Origin: Candidatus Propionivibrio dominans
GTDB taxonomy: Bacteria > Pseudomonadota > Gammaproteobacteria > Burkholderiales > Rhodocyclaceae
NCBI GenBank assembly: GCA_016709335.1
Contig: JADJNC010000042.1
Location: forward strand, 1 to 9,344
Direction of reading: 5' to 3'
Length of the DNA stretch: 9,344 bases
Part shown: in pieces, positions 1 to 6,412 of the stretch
Layout of the letters: every line of letters starts with the position of its first letter
Numbering within the stretch: the first letter of the stretch is position 1
Made by a program: the position numbers and the translations under genes
Notes under the pieces: generated by a model
The model's input: only the letters and a program-made list of their open reading frames with translations
What the model was told of the DNA's origin: nothing
The model's database searches: none

Positions 1-29
1 ACCCAATTTCCCAAGGGAGGACTAGCCAA

Positions 30-55
30 TTTCCGAAACGAAGATTTTTCGGAAA
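30..55. repeat. Perfect 9-bp inverted repeat (hairpin)
   Basis: The arm TTTCCGAAA (30-38) pairs exactly with TTTCGGAAA (47-55) across an 8-nt loop. A T-run follows at 61-65, six bases after the stem, so a weak terminator is possible, but the stem is AT-rich and the T-run is not adjacent. It could also be a protein-binding palindrome or a subterminal structure of a mobile element. The pairing is seen directly; the role is unknown. Confidence 0.4.
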
Positions 56-148
56 CTGCGTTTTTAGGCTAATTCCAGCCCGTATATACACTTTGACTGG
101 ATTTTTGGCCAAATCTTCACCGCATGATCGGGCTGCTTTTGATAGCAG

Positions 149-161
149 AAAATAGTTTTTA
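149..161 (+). repeat. Left inverted repeat of the IS (candidate)
   Basis: AAAATAGTTTTTA at 149-161 is the exact reverse complement of 1882-1894 on the far side of the transposase gene. The two copies bracket the gene at about 90 and 130 bp from its ends, as expected for IS terminal repeats. Similarity does not clearly continue outward, and inward it is only partial. The repeat is AT-rich, so the exact element boundary is uncertain. Confidence 0.55.
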
Positions 162-249
162 AAAAGGGGCATAGAAGTGATTTATCTCACTCTGATGAAT
201 TAAAATTAGCTGGTGAAAATAGTCCTTTTTTAAGAGCGAAGAAAGACCT

Positions 250-1749
250 ATGCGTGTAGTCCAAAACGAACAAATGAAGATTGGCGAAGTTGATATTTCA
301 AAGATTAACTTCGACCTCAAATCACGCGATGACATTCCAAAGATATTGCGTGGCCTGCAGCACATCTACACCACAGAAACCATCCGTACACGTATTTTTG
401 ATTTGCTCGAAAGCCGGGTATCTCCAAAGGTTGACAAATCCAACGGTCGCCCTGGCATGACCCTGTGGAACATCCTGGTGTGTGGTGTCATTCGCCTGGA
501 CTTGAACTGCGACTATGACCGATTGCTTGAACTCGTCAATCACCATGACACCCTGCGTGAAATGCTCGGGCACGCTGCCTTTAACGATACCACCTATAGC
601 CTTCAGACCCTCAAAGACAACGTGCGTCTTCTGACACCTGAACTCCTCGACGAGATCAGCCAAATCATTGTGGCAGGTGGCCACGCCCTGGTAAAAAAAA
701 ACGACGAAGCGCTGCGTGGGCGCTGCGACTCCTTTGTAGTTGAGACCGATGTGCACTTCCCAACCGACATCAACTTGCTCCTTGATGCCATGCGCAAGAT
801 CATCACCTTGACGGCCCAGTGGTGTGACGATCTTGGCCTGAGCGATTGGCGGCAATCCGAATACAACCTGCGCCATGTCAAACGCGAGATGCGCGCGGCA
901 CAAAACAAAAAACGCAGCAAAGCCAAATCCCCCGAACGTGTCGAGAAAAACCAAGCCCTCGTCATCGAGGCACATCAAAAGTACCTCGATGTTTCACAAG
1001 GCTACCTCGACAAAGCCCGCCGGACATTGACGCTCATCGAACAGCAAGGAGCAGGCACCCTCATTGATCTGGTCAGAACAAAAGAGATCGAAGGCTACAT
1101 GGTCCACGCGGTGCGCCAAATTGACCAAATTAAGCGTCGTGTCATTGACGGCGAAGTGATCGCGCACGCAGAAAAAGTCTTCTCCATTTTTGAGACCCAC
1201 ACCGAATGGATCTGCAAAGGCAAGGCAGGCGTGCCGATGGAATTGGGACTCAAGACATGCATTCTTGAAGACCAATACCAATTCATCCTGCACCAAAAAG
1301 TGATGGAAAAACAAAGCGATGATCAAGTTGCCCAAGAGATGGTGATCGAGGCGAAGAAGCGCTACCCCAAGCTCAATGCTTGCAGCTTTGACAAAGGCTT
1401 TCACTCGCCAGAGAACCAGGCTGTGCTCAAGGAGCTATTGGAACTGGCGGTCTTGCCCAGGAAAGGCAAGCTGAGCAAACAGGCCCAGAAAGAAGAACAG
1501 GCACAAGAGTTTGTCAAGGCACGCCGGGCACACTCTGCGGTGGAGTCAGCGATCAACGCGCTGGAAGTGCATGGTCTTGACATATGCCCAGATGAAGGCA
1601 TTGAAGGCTTCAAGCGCTATGTGGCGCTGGCGGTGGTGGCGAGAAACATTCACCGCATTGGCGCCATTGTGTGGCAACAAGACGTGACGCTGGAACGGCG
1701 CAAAAACAAGTATGCAGACCGAGATATGCCGTACAAACTGGCGGCATAG
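250..1749 (+). CDS. ISNCY-family DDE transposase
   Basis: A complete 499-residue reading frame that resembles ISNCY-type transposases, DDE (RNase H-fold) enzymes that cut and join DNA at the ends of their own element. The N-terminal part has the block GRPGMTLWNILVCGVIRLDL (about residues 67-86), typical of the transposase N-terminal domain. The likely catalytic triad is D160 (in CDSFVVETD), D381 (in SFDKGFHSPEN) and E432 (in HSAVESAINALEVHG); this assignment comes from family pattern and has not been tested. A basic, probably helical stretch lies around residues 205-260. The start at 250 follows a purine-rich GAAGAAAGA, a plausible ribosome binding site; the next ATG (283) would lose 11 residues. 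No stop or frameshift interrupts it, unlike nearly every other gene in the window, so it may be active and recently acquired. The exact IS name cannot be given from sequence reading alone. Confidence 0.88.
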   Translation: MRVVQNEQMKIGEVDISKINFDLKSRDDIPKILRGLQHIYTTETIRTRIFDLLESRVSPKVDKSNGRPGMTLWNILVCGVIRLDLNCDYDRLLELVNHHDTLREMLGHAAFNDTTYSLQTLKDNVRLLTPELLDEISQIIVAGGHALVKKNDEALRGRCDSFVVETDVHFPTDINLLLDAMRKIITLTAQWCDDLGLSDWRQSEYNLRHVKREMRAAQNKKRSKAKSPERVEKNQALVIEAHQKYLDVSQGYLDKARRTLTLIEQQGAGTLIDLVRTKEIEGYMVHAVRQIDQIKRRVIDGEVIAHAEKVFSIFETHTEWICKGKAGVPMELGLKTCILEDQYQFILHQKVMEKQSDDQVAQEMVIEAKKRYPKLNACSFDKGFHSPENQAVLKELLELAVLPRKGKLSKQAQKEEQAQEFVKARRAHSAVESAINALEVHGLDICPDEGIEGFKRYVALAVVARNIHRIGAIVWQQDVTLERRKNKYADRDMPYKLAA

Positions 1750-1881
1750 GAAACGCCAGAAAAACTCTTTATTGAGGAGCAAATTTTGAAACTCAAGGAA
1801 GAAGCTCGGACGCAAATTGGCAAAATTTGGGGTACTGAGCTGGAAAGATAAAATTCTTCTGACTGAAAGGATTGGCACCAC

Positions 1882-1894
1882 TAAAAACTATTTT
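1882..1894 (-). repeat. Right inverted repeat of the IS (candidate)
   Basis: TAAAAACTATTTT at 1882-1894 is the exact reverse complement of 149-161. It lies about 130 bp beyond the transposase stop codon and about 25 bp before recognisable ABC-ATPase coding sequence begins, which fits an IS right end. Confidence 0.55.
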
Positions 1895-1919
1895 TTCTTA
1901 AAATTTATGCATAGCTATT

Positions 1920-2398
1920 ATGATGCGCTGATGACGCAGTACCGGCGTTCCCATGTCGGATTCGTATTCCAGTTTTACAACCTAATTCCCAGCCTGACGG
2001 CGCGGGAAAACGTAGCCCTAGTGACCGAAATTGCGGAGAACCCAATGACCCCCGAGGAGGCGTTGACGCGCGTGGGGTTGACCGATCGCATGGACCATTT
2101 TCCGGCCCAGATGTCGGGCGGAGAGCAGCAGCGCGTGGCCATTGCCCGCGCCGTGGCCAAGCGCCCGCAGGTGCTGTTGTGCGACGAACCAACCGGTGCG
2201 CTTGATGCCCAGACCGGTGTGCTGGTGCTTGATGTGATCGCGCGGGTGAACCAGGAGTTGGGCACCACCACGGTGGTCATCACCCACAACGCGGTGATTG
2301 CCGCCATAGCAGACCGCGTGCTGTATTTCGGTGACGGCCTGGTGGTGCGATCAGAGCGCAACGTGCACAAGAAGGCGGCCAGGGAGCTGCGGTGGTGA
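1920..2398 (+). pseudogene. ABC exporter ATPase, 5'-truncated (LolD/MacB type)
   Basis: This is the C-terminal two thirds of a nucleotide-binding subunit that would power an FtsX/MacB-type exporter at the cytoplasmic face of the inner membrane. Present are the Q-loop region ([19 protein letters not shown]), the signature motif [14 protein letters not shown] (from 2111), Walker B with its catalytic glutamate ([14 protein letters not shown] at 2183-2188) and the H-loop histidine (2285-2287, ITHN). The Walker A P-loop and roughly the first 80-90 residues of the family are missing. Recognisable homology begins near DALMTQYRR at about 1920; upstream sequence belongs to the IS end. The frame stays open back to an ATG at 1817, giving a chimeric 193-codon ORF with a first part of IS-derived residues. 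An in-frame ATG at 1931 could also start translation. Without Walker A it should not bind ATP normally, so I call it a remnant. The stop overlaps the permease start. Confidence 0.85.
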
Positions 2399-4757
2399 AA
2401 GCACTCGACCGTAAGCTGCTGCGCGACCTCTGGCAGATGAAGAGTCAGGCGCTGGCGATTGCGTTGGTGGTGATGTGTGGCGTGGGCACCTACATCATGT
2501 TCCTGACCACGCTGGGTGCGCTGCGCACCACCCAGGACGCCTACTACCGCGACTACCGCTTTGCCGAGGTGTTTGCCAGCCTCAAGCGCGCACCGCAGTC
2601 CATGCAACTGCGCGTGCAGACCATCGCCGGGGTGGACCAGGTGGAGACGCGCGTGCTGGCGCAGGTTCGCCTGGATATGCCCAACTTTGCCGAGCCGGTC
2701 TCGGCTCTGATGGTTTCGATCTCTGACCATGGCCGCCACGGGCTCAATGCACTGCACCTGAGCACCGACGCCTGCCGCTGGCCGCACGCGCCGATGAAGT
2801 GGTAGTCAGCGCGTCGTTTGCGCAAGCCCACGGGTTGCGTCTGGGGAGACCGCTTTCACGCCATCCTTAACGGGCGGCGCCAAGCACTGACTCTTGTCGG
2901 CACGGCGTTGTCGCCAGAGTTCATCCAGCAGATGCGCCCGGGTTCGGTCTTCCCAGACTGCAAACGCTTCGGTGTGCTGTGGATGGGACGGCGCGCGCTG
3001 GGTCAGGCCTACGACATGGAAGGCGCATTCAACGACATGGCCATGAGCCTGCAACCTGGCGCCGACGTGCAGGCGGTGGTCGACCGGGTGGATGAACTGC
3101 TCAAGCCCTACGGAGGCCTGGGCAGCTACGCCCGAAAAGACCAGCTCTCACACCGCTTCCTGAGCCAGGAGCTGGAGCAGCTCGGCACGCTGGCCAGCCT
3201 GTTTCCGGTGATGTTCATGGGGGTGGCGGTCTTCCTGCTCAACGTGGTGATCGGGCGGCTGGTGGCGATGCAGCGCGAGCAGATCGCCACGCTCAAAGCC
3301 TTTGGCTACAGCAACATGGCCGTGTTGTGGCACTACCTGCGCATGGTGTCGGTGATTGTGGGTATGGGCATTGCTGGGGGCAGGGCACTGGGCGTGTGGT
3401 TGGGCCGGGAGTTGTCCAACATCTACATGGAGTTCTACCACTTCCCTACCTGCTATTCAACCTGCAAGCCCGCACAGTGCTGGAAGCAGCGCTGGCCAGC
3501 CTCATCGCCGCAGCAGCGGGAACCGCACTGGCTGTCTGGCGCGCCGCCAGCCTGCGACCGGCACAAGCCATGCGACCGGAGCCACCTGCACGCTACCGCG
3601 AGACCTGGATCGAGCAATGGGGTCTCAAGCGCTATTTGTCGCAACCTACGCGAATGATCATCCGCAACATCCAGCGCCAGTGCGTCAAAGCTATGCTCAC
3701 CATTCTGGGTATCTCCATTGCGTGCGGCATGATCCTCACTGGCCTGTTCCAGCGCGATACGGTCAGCTATATGGTCAATGTCCAGTTCGGCATGGCACAG
3801 CGAGAAGACCTGTCGGTGACCTTTTCCGATCCCACCAGCTATCGCGCCCGCTTCGATCTGCTGGCCCTGCCCGGCGTGCAGCACGTGGAGGTATTTCGCG
3901 CGGTACCGGTGCGTCTGCGCAATGGTCCACGCAATTACCGCACCGGCATTCGTGGCATGGAGACGGGCGGCGACATTGCCCGCCTCCTCGATGCCGATTT
4001 GCGTCCGGTAGCCCTGCCAACGCAGGGCATTCTGCTTACCGATTACCTGGCCCAACTGCTCGATGTGCGGGTTGGTGACCGCCTGACTGTGGAGGTACTC
4101 GAAGGCAACCGACCGGTGCGCGAGGTAACCGTGGTTGCACTGGTGCGCGAATACCTGGGCGTCTCGGGCTACATGCATCTGGCCGGGATCAACCAGTTCA
4201 TGCAGGAAGGCCCCACCATTTCTGGCGCCTACCTGAGTGTGGATCGGGTCTACATGGCAGAGCTATACACGCGCCTGAAAAACATGCCGCGCGTGGCAGG
4301 TCTGGCAGAGCGGATTCAGGAGATTCGAAACTTCAACCGCGTGATGGAAGAGACCATGCTGTTCTTTACCTATGTGGCCACCATCTTTGCCGTCGTTATC
4401 GCCTTTGGCGTCATCTACAACAGTGCGCGCATTGCGTTGACCGAACGCGGGCGCGAACTGGCCAGCCTGCGCGTGCTGGGCTTCACCCGCGCAGAGAGCG
4501 CCTACATCCTGCTGGGCGAACTGGGGCTGTTGGCTCTACTGGCCATTCCGCTGGGCCTGGTGCTGGGTGAAGCAATGTGCTACTACATTGCCCGCACCAT
4601 GCAAAGCGATTTGTTTCGTGTTCCGGTGGTGCTGGAGCCCAAGACCTACGCTTTTGCCTGTGTGGTGGTGGTGGTCTCGGCCCTACTGTCAGGGATGGCG
4701 GTGCGTCGCCGCCTGGACCAACTCGATCTGATTGCCGTCTTGAAGGCGGCGGAGTAA
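2392..4757 (+). pseudogene. FtsX/MacB-type ABC permease, three frameshifts
   Basis: Membrane subunit of the exporter, reconstructed at about 788 residues with two FtsX-like modules. The first part has an N-terminal membrane helix (AIALVVMCGVGTYIMFLTTL, about 2455-2515) and later a cluster of helices (about 3195-3420). The second repeats the plan with a helix near 3695-3745, a large periplasmic domain (about 3760-4340) and closing helices (4360-4710). Reading passes through three frames: frame of 2392 to about 2760-2770 (net loss of one base), a middle piece reading ADEVVVSASFAQAHGLRLG to about 2848 (one extra base), back to the first frame until CCC at 3444-3446 (one base missing), then 3447 to the stop at 4757. 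Without correction, translation stops at 2803-2805. Start choice: GTG at 2392 or 2395, the latter sharing GTGA with the ATPase stop, a sign of translational coupling. The substrate cannot be told. Confidence 0.85.
4751..4754 (+). promoter_or_regulatory. Ribosome binding site of the adaptor gene
   Basis: GGAG lies 7 bases before ATG 4762 and overlaps the last codons of the permease. This sets the adaptor start at 4762 even though a frameshift a few bases later hides that start in a simple translation. Confidence 0.55.
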
Positions 4758-4761
4758 TACT

Positions 4762-5610
4762 ATGAAAACTTTCTGCAATGGCGTCGTCGCATGGTACTGG
4801 GCCTGGTGTTGGTTCTGGGCATCGCAGGTCTGTACTGGGGCTGCGCCCGCAGGCCATCACCGTCGATATGGGCAACGCCAGCCGCAGTGCATTGCGTGTC
4901 ACCCTGGAGCAAGAAGGTCGCACTCGTGTGCTGGACCGCTATGTCGTGGCGGCGCCCGTGACGGGCTATGCACGGCGTATCCCTCTGGAAGTGGGACAGG
5001 TCGTGGGCTATGGAGCCGTCGTGGCCGAACTGGAGCCGCTGCGCGCGGATACGCTGGACCCGCGCCGCCAGGCGGAAGCTTCTGCCCGCATCGCTGCCGC
5101 CAAGTCGGCTCTTGGCGCCACGGAGCAGCGCGCCAGTGCGGCCGCCAATGCGGCAGAGCTGGCACAGGCCGAATTGCAGCGCGCTCGCGCGCTGCGCCTG
5201 CAAGGCCATGTCAGTCCCGCTGTCGAAGACCGCGCGGCCAGCGATGCCCAGCGTACTGGCGCGGAGCAGCGCTCGGCCCAGTTCGCCGTGACTACTGCGC
5301 GCCATGAACTGGAAGCCGCACGCACCCTGCTGCAGTACGCCGGCAGTCCGGGCAACGCCGGGCTGGTGACGGTGCGTGCGCCGGTAGCCGGAAAGGTGCT
5401 GAAGGTCGTGCATAAGAGTGAAGGTGCGGTGACAACCGGCCAGCCGCTGGTCGAGGTCGGGGACCCCGGCGCGCTGGAGGTCGAGGTGGACCTGTTGTCT
5501 GCCGATGCCGTGCGTGTTCGCCCGGGCACGTCTGTCGTGTTTGAGCGCTGGGGCGGCCAGGGTGCGCTGGAAGGCGTGGTTCGCACGGTTGAGCCATCTG
5601 GGTTCACCAA
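4762..5610 (+). pseudogene. HlyD/MacA-type periplasmic adaptor, frameshifted and 3'-truncated
   Basis: Remains of the membrane fusion protein that would link the ABC permease to the outer envelope. The corrected reading begins MKNFLQWRRR, followed by a membrane helix (MVLGLVLVLGIAGLYWG, about 4791-4840), a first lipoyl half-motif (VVAAPVTGYARRIPLEVGQV, about 4945-5004), an Ala/Gln/Arg-rich coiled-coil hairpin (about 5060-5335), the second lipoyl half (VTVRAPVAGKVLKVVHKSEG, about 5368-5427) and the start of the beta-barrel domain. Two single-base losses are needed: in the A-run at 4765-4768 and in GGGG at 4837-4840. Homology ends near EPSGFTKV (about 5610), where a Tn3-type terminal repeat begins; the open frame then runs through transposon sequence to a stop at 5684-5686. 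About 280 residues remain of a usual 350-400. It lies four bases after the permease stop, in one operon with it and the ATPase. Confidence 0.83.
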
Positions 5611-5647
5611 GGTCCCCTGTAGAAAACGGAAAAAATCGTGCGCTAAG
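5610..5647 (+). repeat. Terminal inverted repeat of a Tn3-superfamily transposon
   Basis: The block AGAAAACGGAAAAAAT (5621-5636) followed by GCGCTAAG (5640-5647) matches the well-known 38-bp repeat of the Tn21/Tn501 group, which carries AGAAAACGGAAAA and ends in ACGCTAAG. It sits exactly where adaptor homology stops and about 50 bp from the end of tnpR, as an outer end should. The outermost bases here read AGGTCCCC and not the usual GGGG, so the precise first base is uncertain by a few positions. The partner repeat should lie beyond the right edge of the window. Confidence 0.75.
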
Positions 5648-5695
5648 CCTCAGACAGGGGCTGAATTCATTCCCAAAGCCGACTGACCCGAATCA

Positions 5696-6248
5696 TCAGG
5701 CCGCAGCTTGCAGGGCAACGTACAGGGCCGTCTTCCCGATCTTGAGTCGTACAGCGGCCTCTCGGACATTTAATCCGTTGGCAATATGCTCCCGTGCCCG
5801 CTGCAGTTTTCGGCAGTGACAACGGGTTTTCGCCCTCCTTGCGTCCGCGTGAAACGCGGCCCTCAACCCGGCATTTGTGCGCTCACGAATCAAGTCACGC
5901 TCGAACTGGCCAGTGCACCGAATATGTAGAAGATGAGCCTTCCGCCCGATGGTAGTGGTGTCGATGCTTCTGTCAGCGACCGAAACCCAATTTCACGCGC
6001 ATGCAGCGTGCTGATCATCTCGATCTCAAGTGTGGCAGGGAGCGCCCAAGCCTATCCAGTCGCCAGACAGCCAGCACATCACCATCGCGCAAATAGGCCA
6101 GCGCCTCGGCTAAACCGGGGCGGTTGATCTTGACCCCGGAAACCGTGTCCTCGAAAACCCGTTCGCATCCCGCCTTGAGCAGCGCGTCCGTCTGCAAGGC
6201 CGTGTCTTGTTCCGCCGTTGATACCCGTGCATAGCCAATCAGCGCCAT
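5696..6248 (-). pseudogene. tnpR: Serine resolvase, frameshifted
   Basis: Site-specific recombinase of the resolvase/invertase family that would resolve transposition cointegrates at the adjacent res site. The N-terminal catalytic part is clear: MALIGYARVSTAEQD with nucleophile Ser10, then DGDVLAVWRLDRLGRSLPHL with conserved R66, R69 and S70. The middle (IEMISTLHAREIGFRSLTEA, FERDLIRERTNAGLRAAF) and the C-terminal helix-turn-helix (GLNVREAAVRLKIGKTALYVAL) are also present. Four indels are needed to join them: two extra bases near 6022-6029, one missing near 5963-5968, one extra near 5935-5946 and one missing near 5908-5911. As written, translation ends about four residues after SLPHL. Corrected length is about 184 residues, normal for the family. 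The start at 6248 has a strong ribosome binding site. Confidence 0.88.
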
Positions 6249-6252
6249 TGAG

Positions 6253-6260
6253 ACCTCCTT
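6253..6260 (-). promoter_or_regulatory. Ribosome binding site of tnpR
   Basis: Read on the minus strand this is AAGGAGGT, a near-perfect Shine-Dalgarno sequence 4 bases before the ATG at 6248-6246. It fixes the tnpR start. Confidence 0.7.
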
Positions 6261-6362
6261 TGTCCGGTTTCCCGTCCGGCTATCATTTTGTCCGAAAAAC
6301 CATTGAATAGTAGGTTATCGGACGTTGTCCAGTACGCTCGTCAAATGATCGTTTGACGGACA
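6261..6362. other. res site (resolvase binding and crossover region)
   Basis: The tnpR-tnpA gap holds an array of TGTCC/GGACA half-sites, as expected of a three-subsite res. Next to tnpA lies CGTCAAATGATCGTTTGACG (6339-6358), symmetric at 18 of 20 positions with central AT at 6348-6349; it is the best candidate for subsite I, where strands are exchanged. A 34-bp subsite (6290-6323) has GTCCGA plus AACC facing GGTT plus TCGGAC. Next to tnpR, GTCCGG occurs twice (6262-6267 and 6274-6279), a possible third subsite overlapping the tnpR leader, so resolvase bound here would also repress its own gene. Subsite assignment is inference from symmetry. Confidence 0.72.
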
Positions 6363-6401
6363 GCATTGACTGCCTTGGCTAAGGCCTACGTTCTCAATAA
6401 A

Positions 6402-6406
6402 AAGGA
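6402..6406 (+). promoter_or_regulatory. Ribosome binding site of tnpA
   Basis: AAGGA lies 6 bases before ATG 6413 and supports that start. A TTGACT at 6366-6371 could be a -35 box, but I see no good -10 at proper spacing. Confidence 0.55.
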
Positions 6407-6412
6407 AACCGC

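Larger units (their letters stand above)
1..249. other. AT-rich non-coding stretch left of the transposase
   Basis: I see no credible gene here. The stretch is more AT-rich than the exporter and Tn3 regions to the right. It contains a perfect 9-bp hairpin (30-55), a short T-run at 61-65 and, from 149, the left copy of a 13-bp inverted repeat that reappears beyond the transposase gene. Positions 162-249 are probably the upstream region of the transposase. Nothing in 1-148 reads like the missing 5' part of the ABC ATPase found right of the element, so the two sides of the IS do not look like halves of one interrupted gene. I could not pick a convincing -35/-10 pair for the transposase. Confidence 0.6.
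149..1894 (+). mobile_element. ISNCY-type insertion sequence
   Basis: This is a compact element of about 1.75 kb with a single intact transposase gene (250-1749) bracketed by 13-bp perfect inverted repeats. The boundaries are inferred from those repeats and from where ABC-ATPase homology resumes, at about 1920. I could not find a target-site duplication: the bases just outside the repeats (up to 148 and from 1895) do not match. The left flank also does not supply the 5' half of the ATPase, so the element probably sits at a deletion or rearrangement junction. The true ends could lie some tens of bases further out. Confidence 0.6.

Noticed and set aside
322..978. 218-codon open frame on the minus strand inside the transposase gene
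   Set aside because: It lies wholly opposite the intact transposase, has no family likeness and is best explained as a coding shadow.
25..1821. GCCAATTT (25-32) and AAATTGGC (1814-1821) as IS terminal repeats
   Set aside because: Only 8 bp match and extension is poor; the 13-bp perfect pair at 149-161 and 1882-1894 is stronger.
1872..1900. Outward promoter at the IS right end (TTGGCA at 1872-1877)
   Set aside because: No good -10 box at 16-18 bp spacing, so expression of the truncated ATPase from the IS is not supported.
3453..4178. 241-codon minus-strand open frame opposite the permease
   Set aside because: The plus strand encodes a clear FtsX-type permease here; the minus-strand product resembles no family I know.
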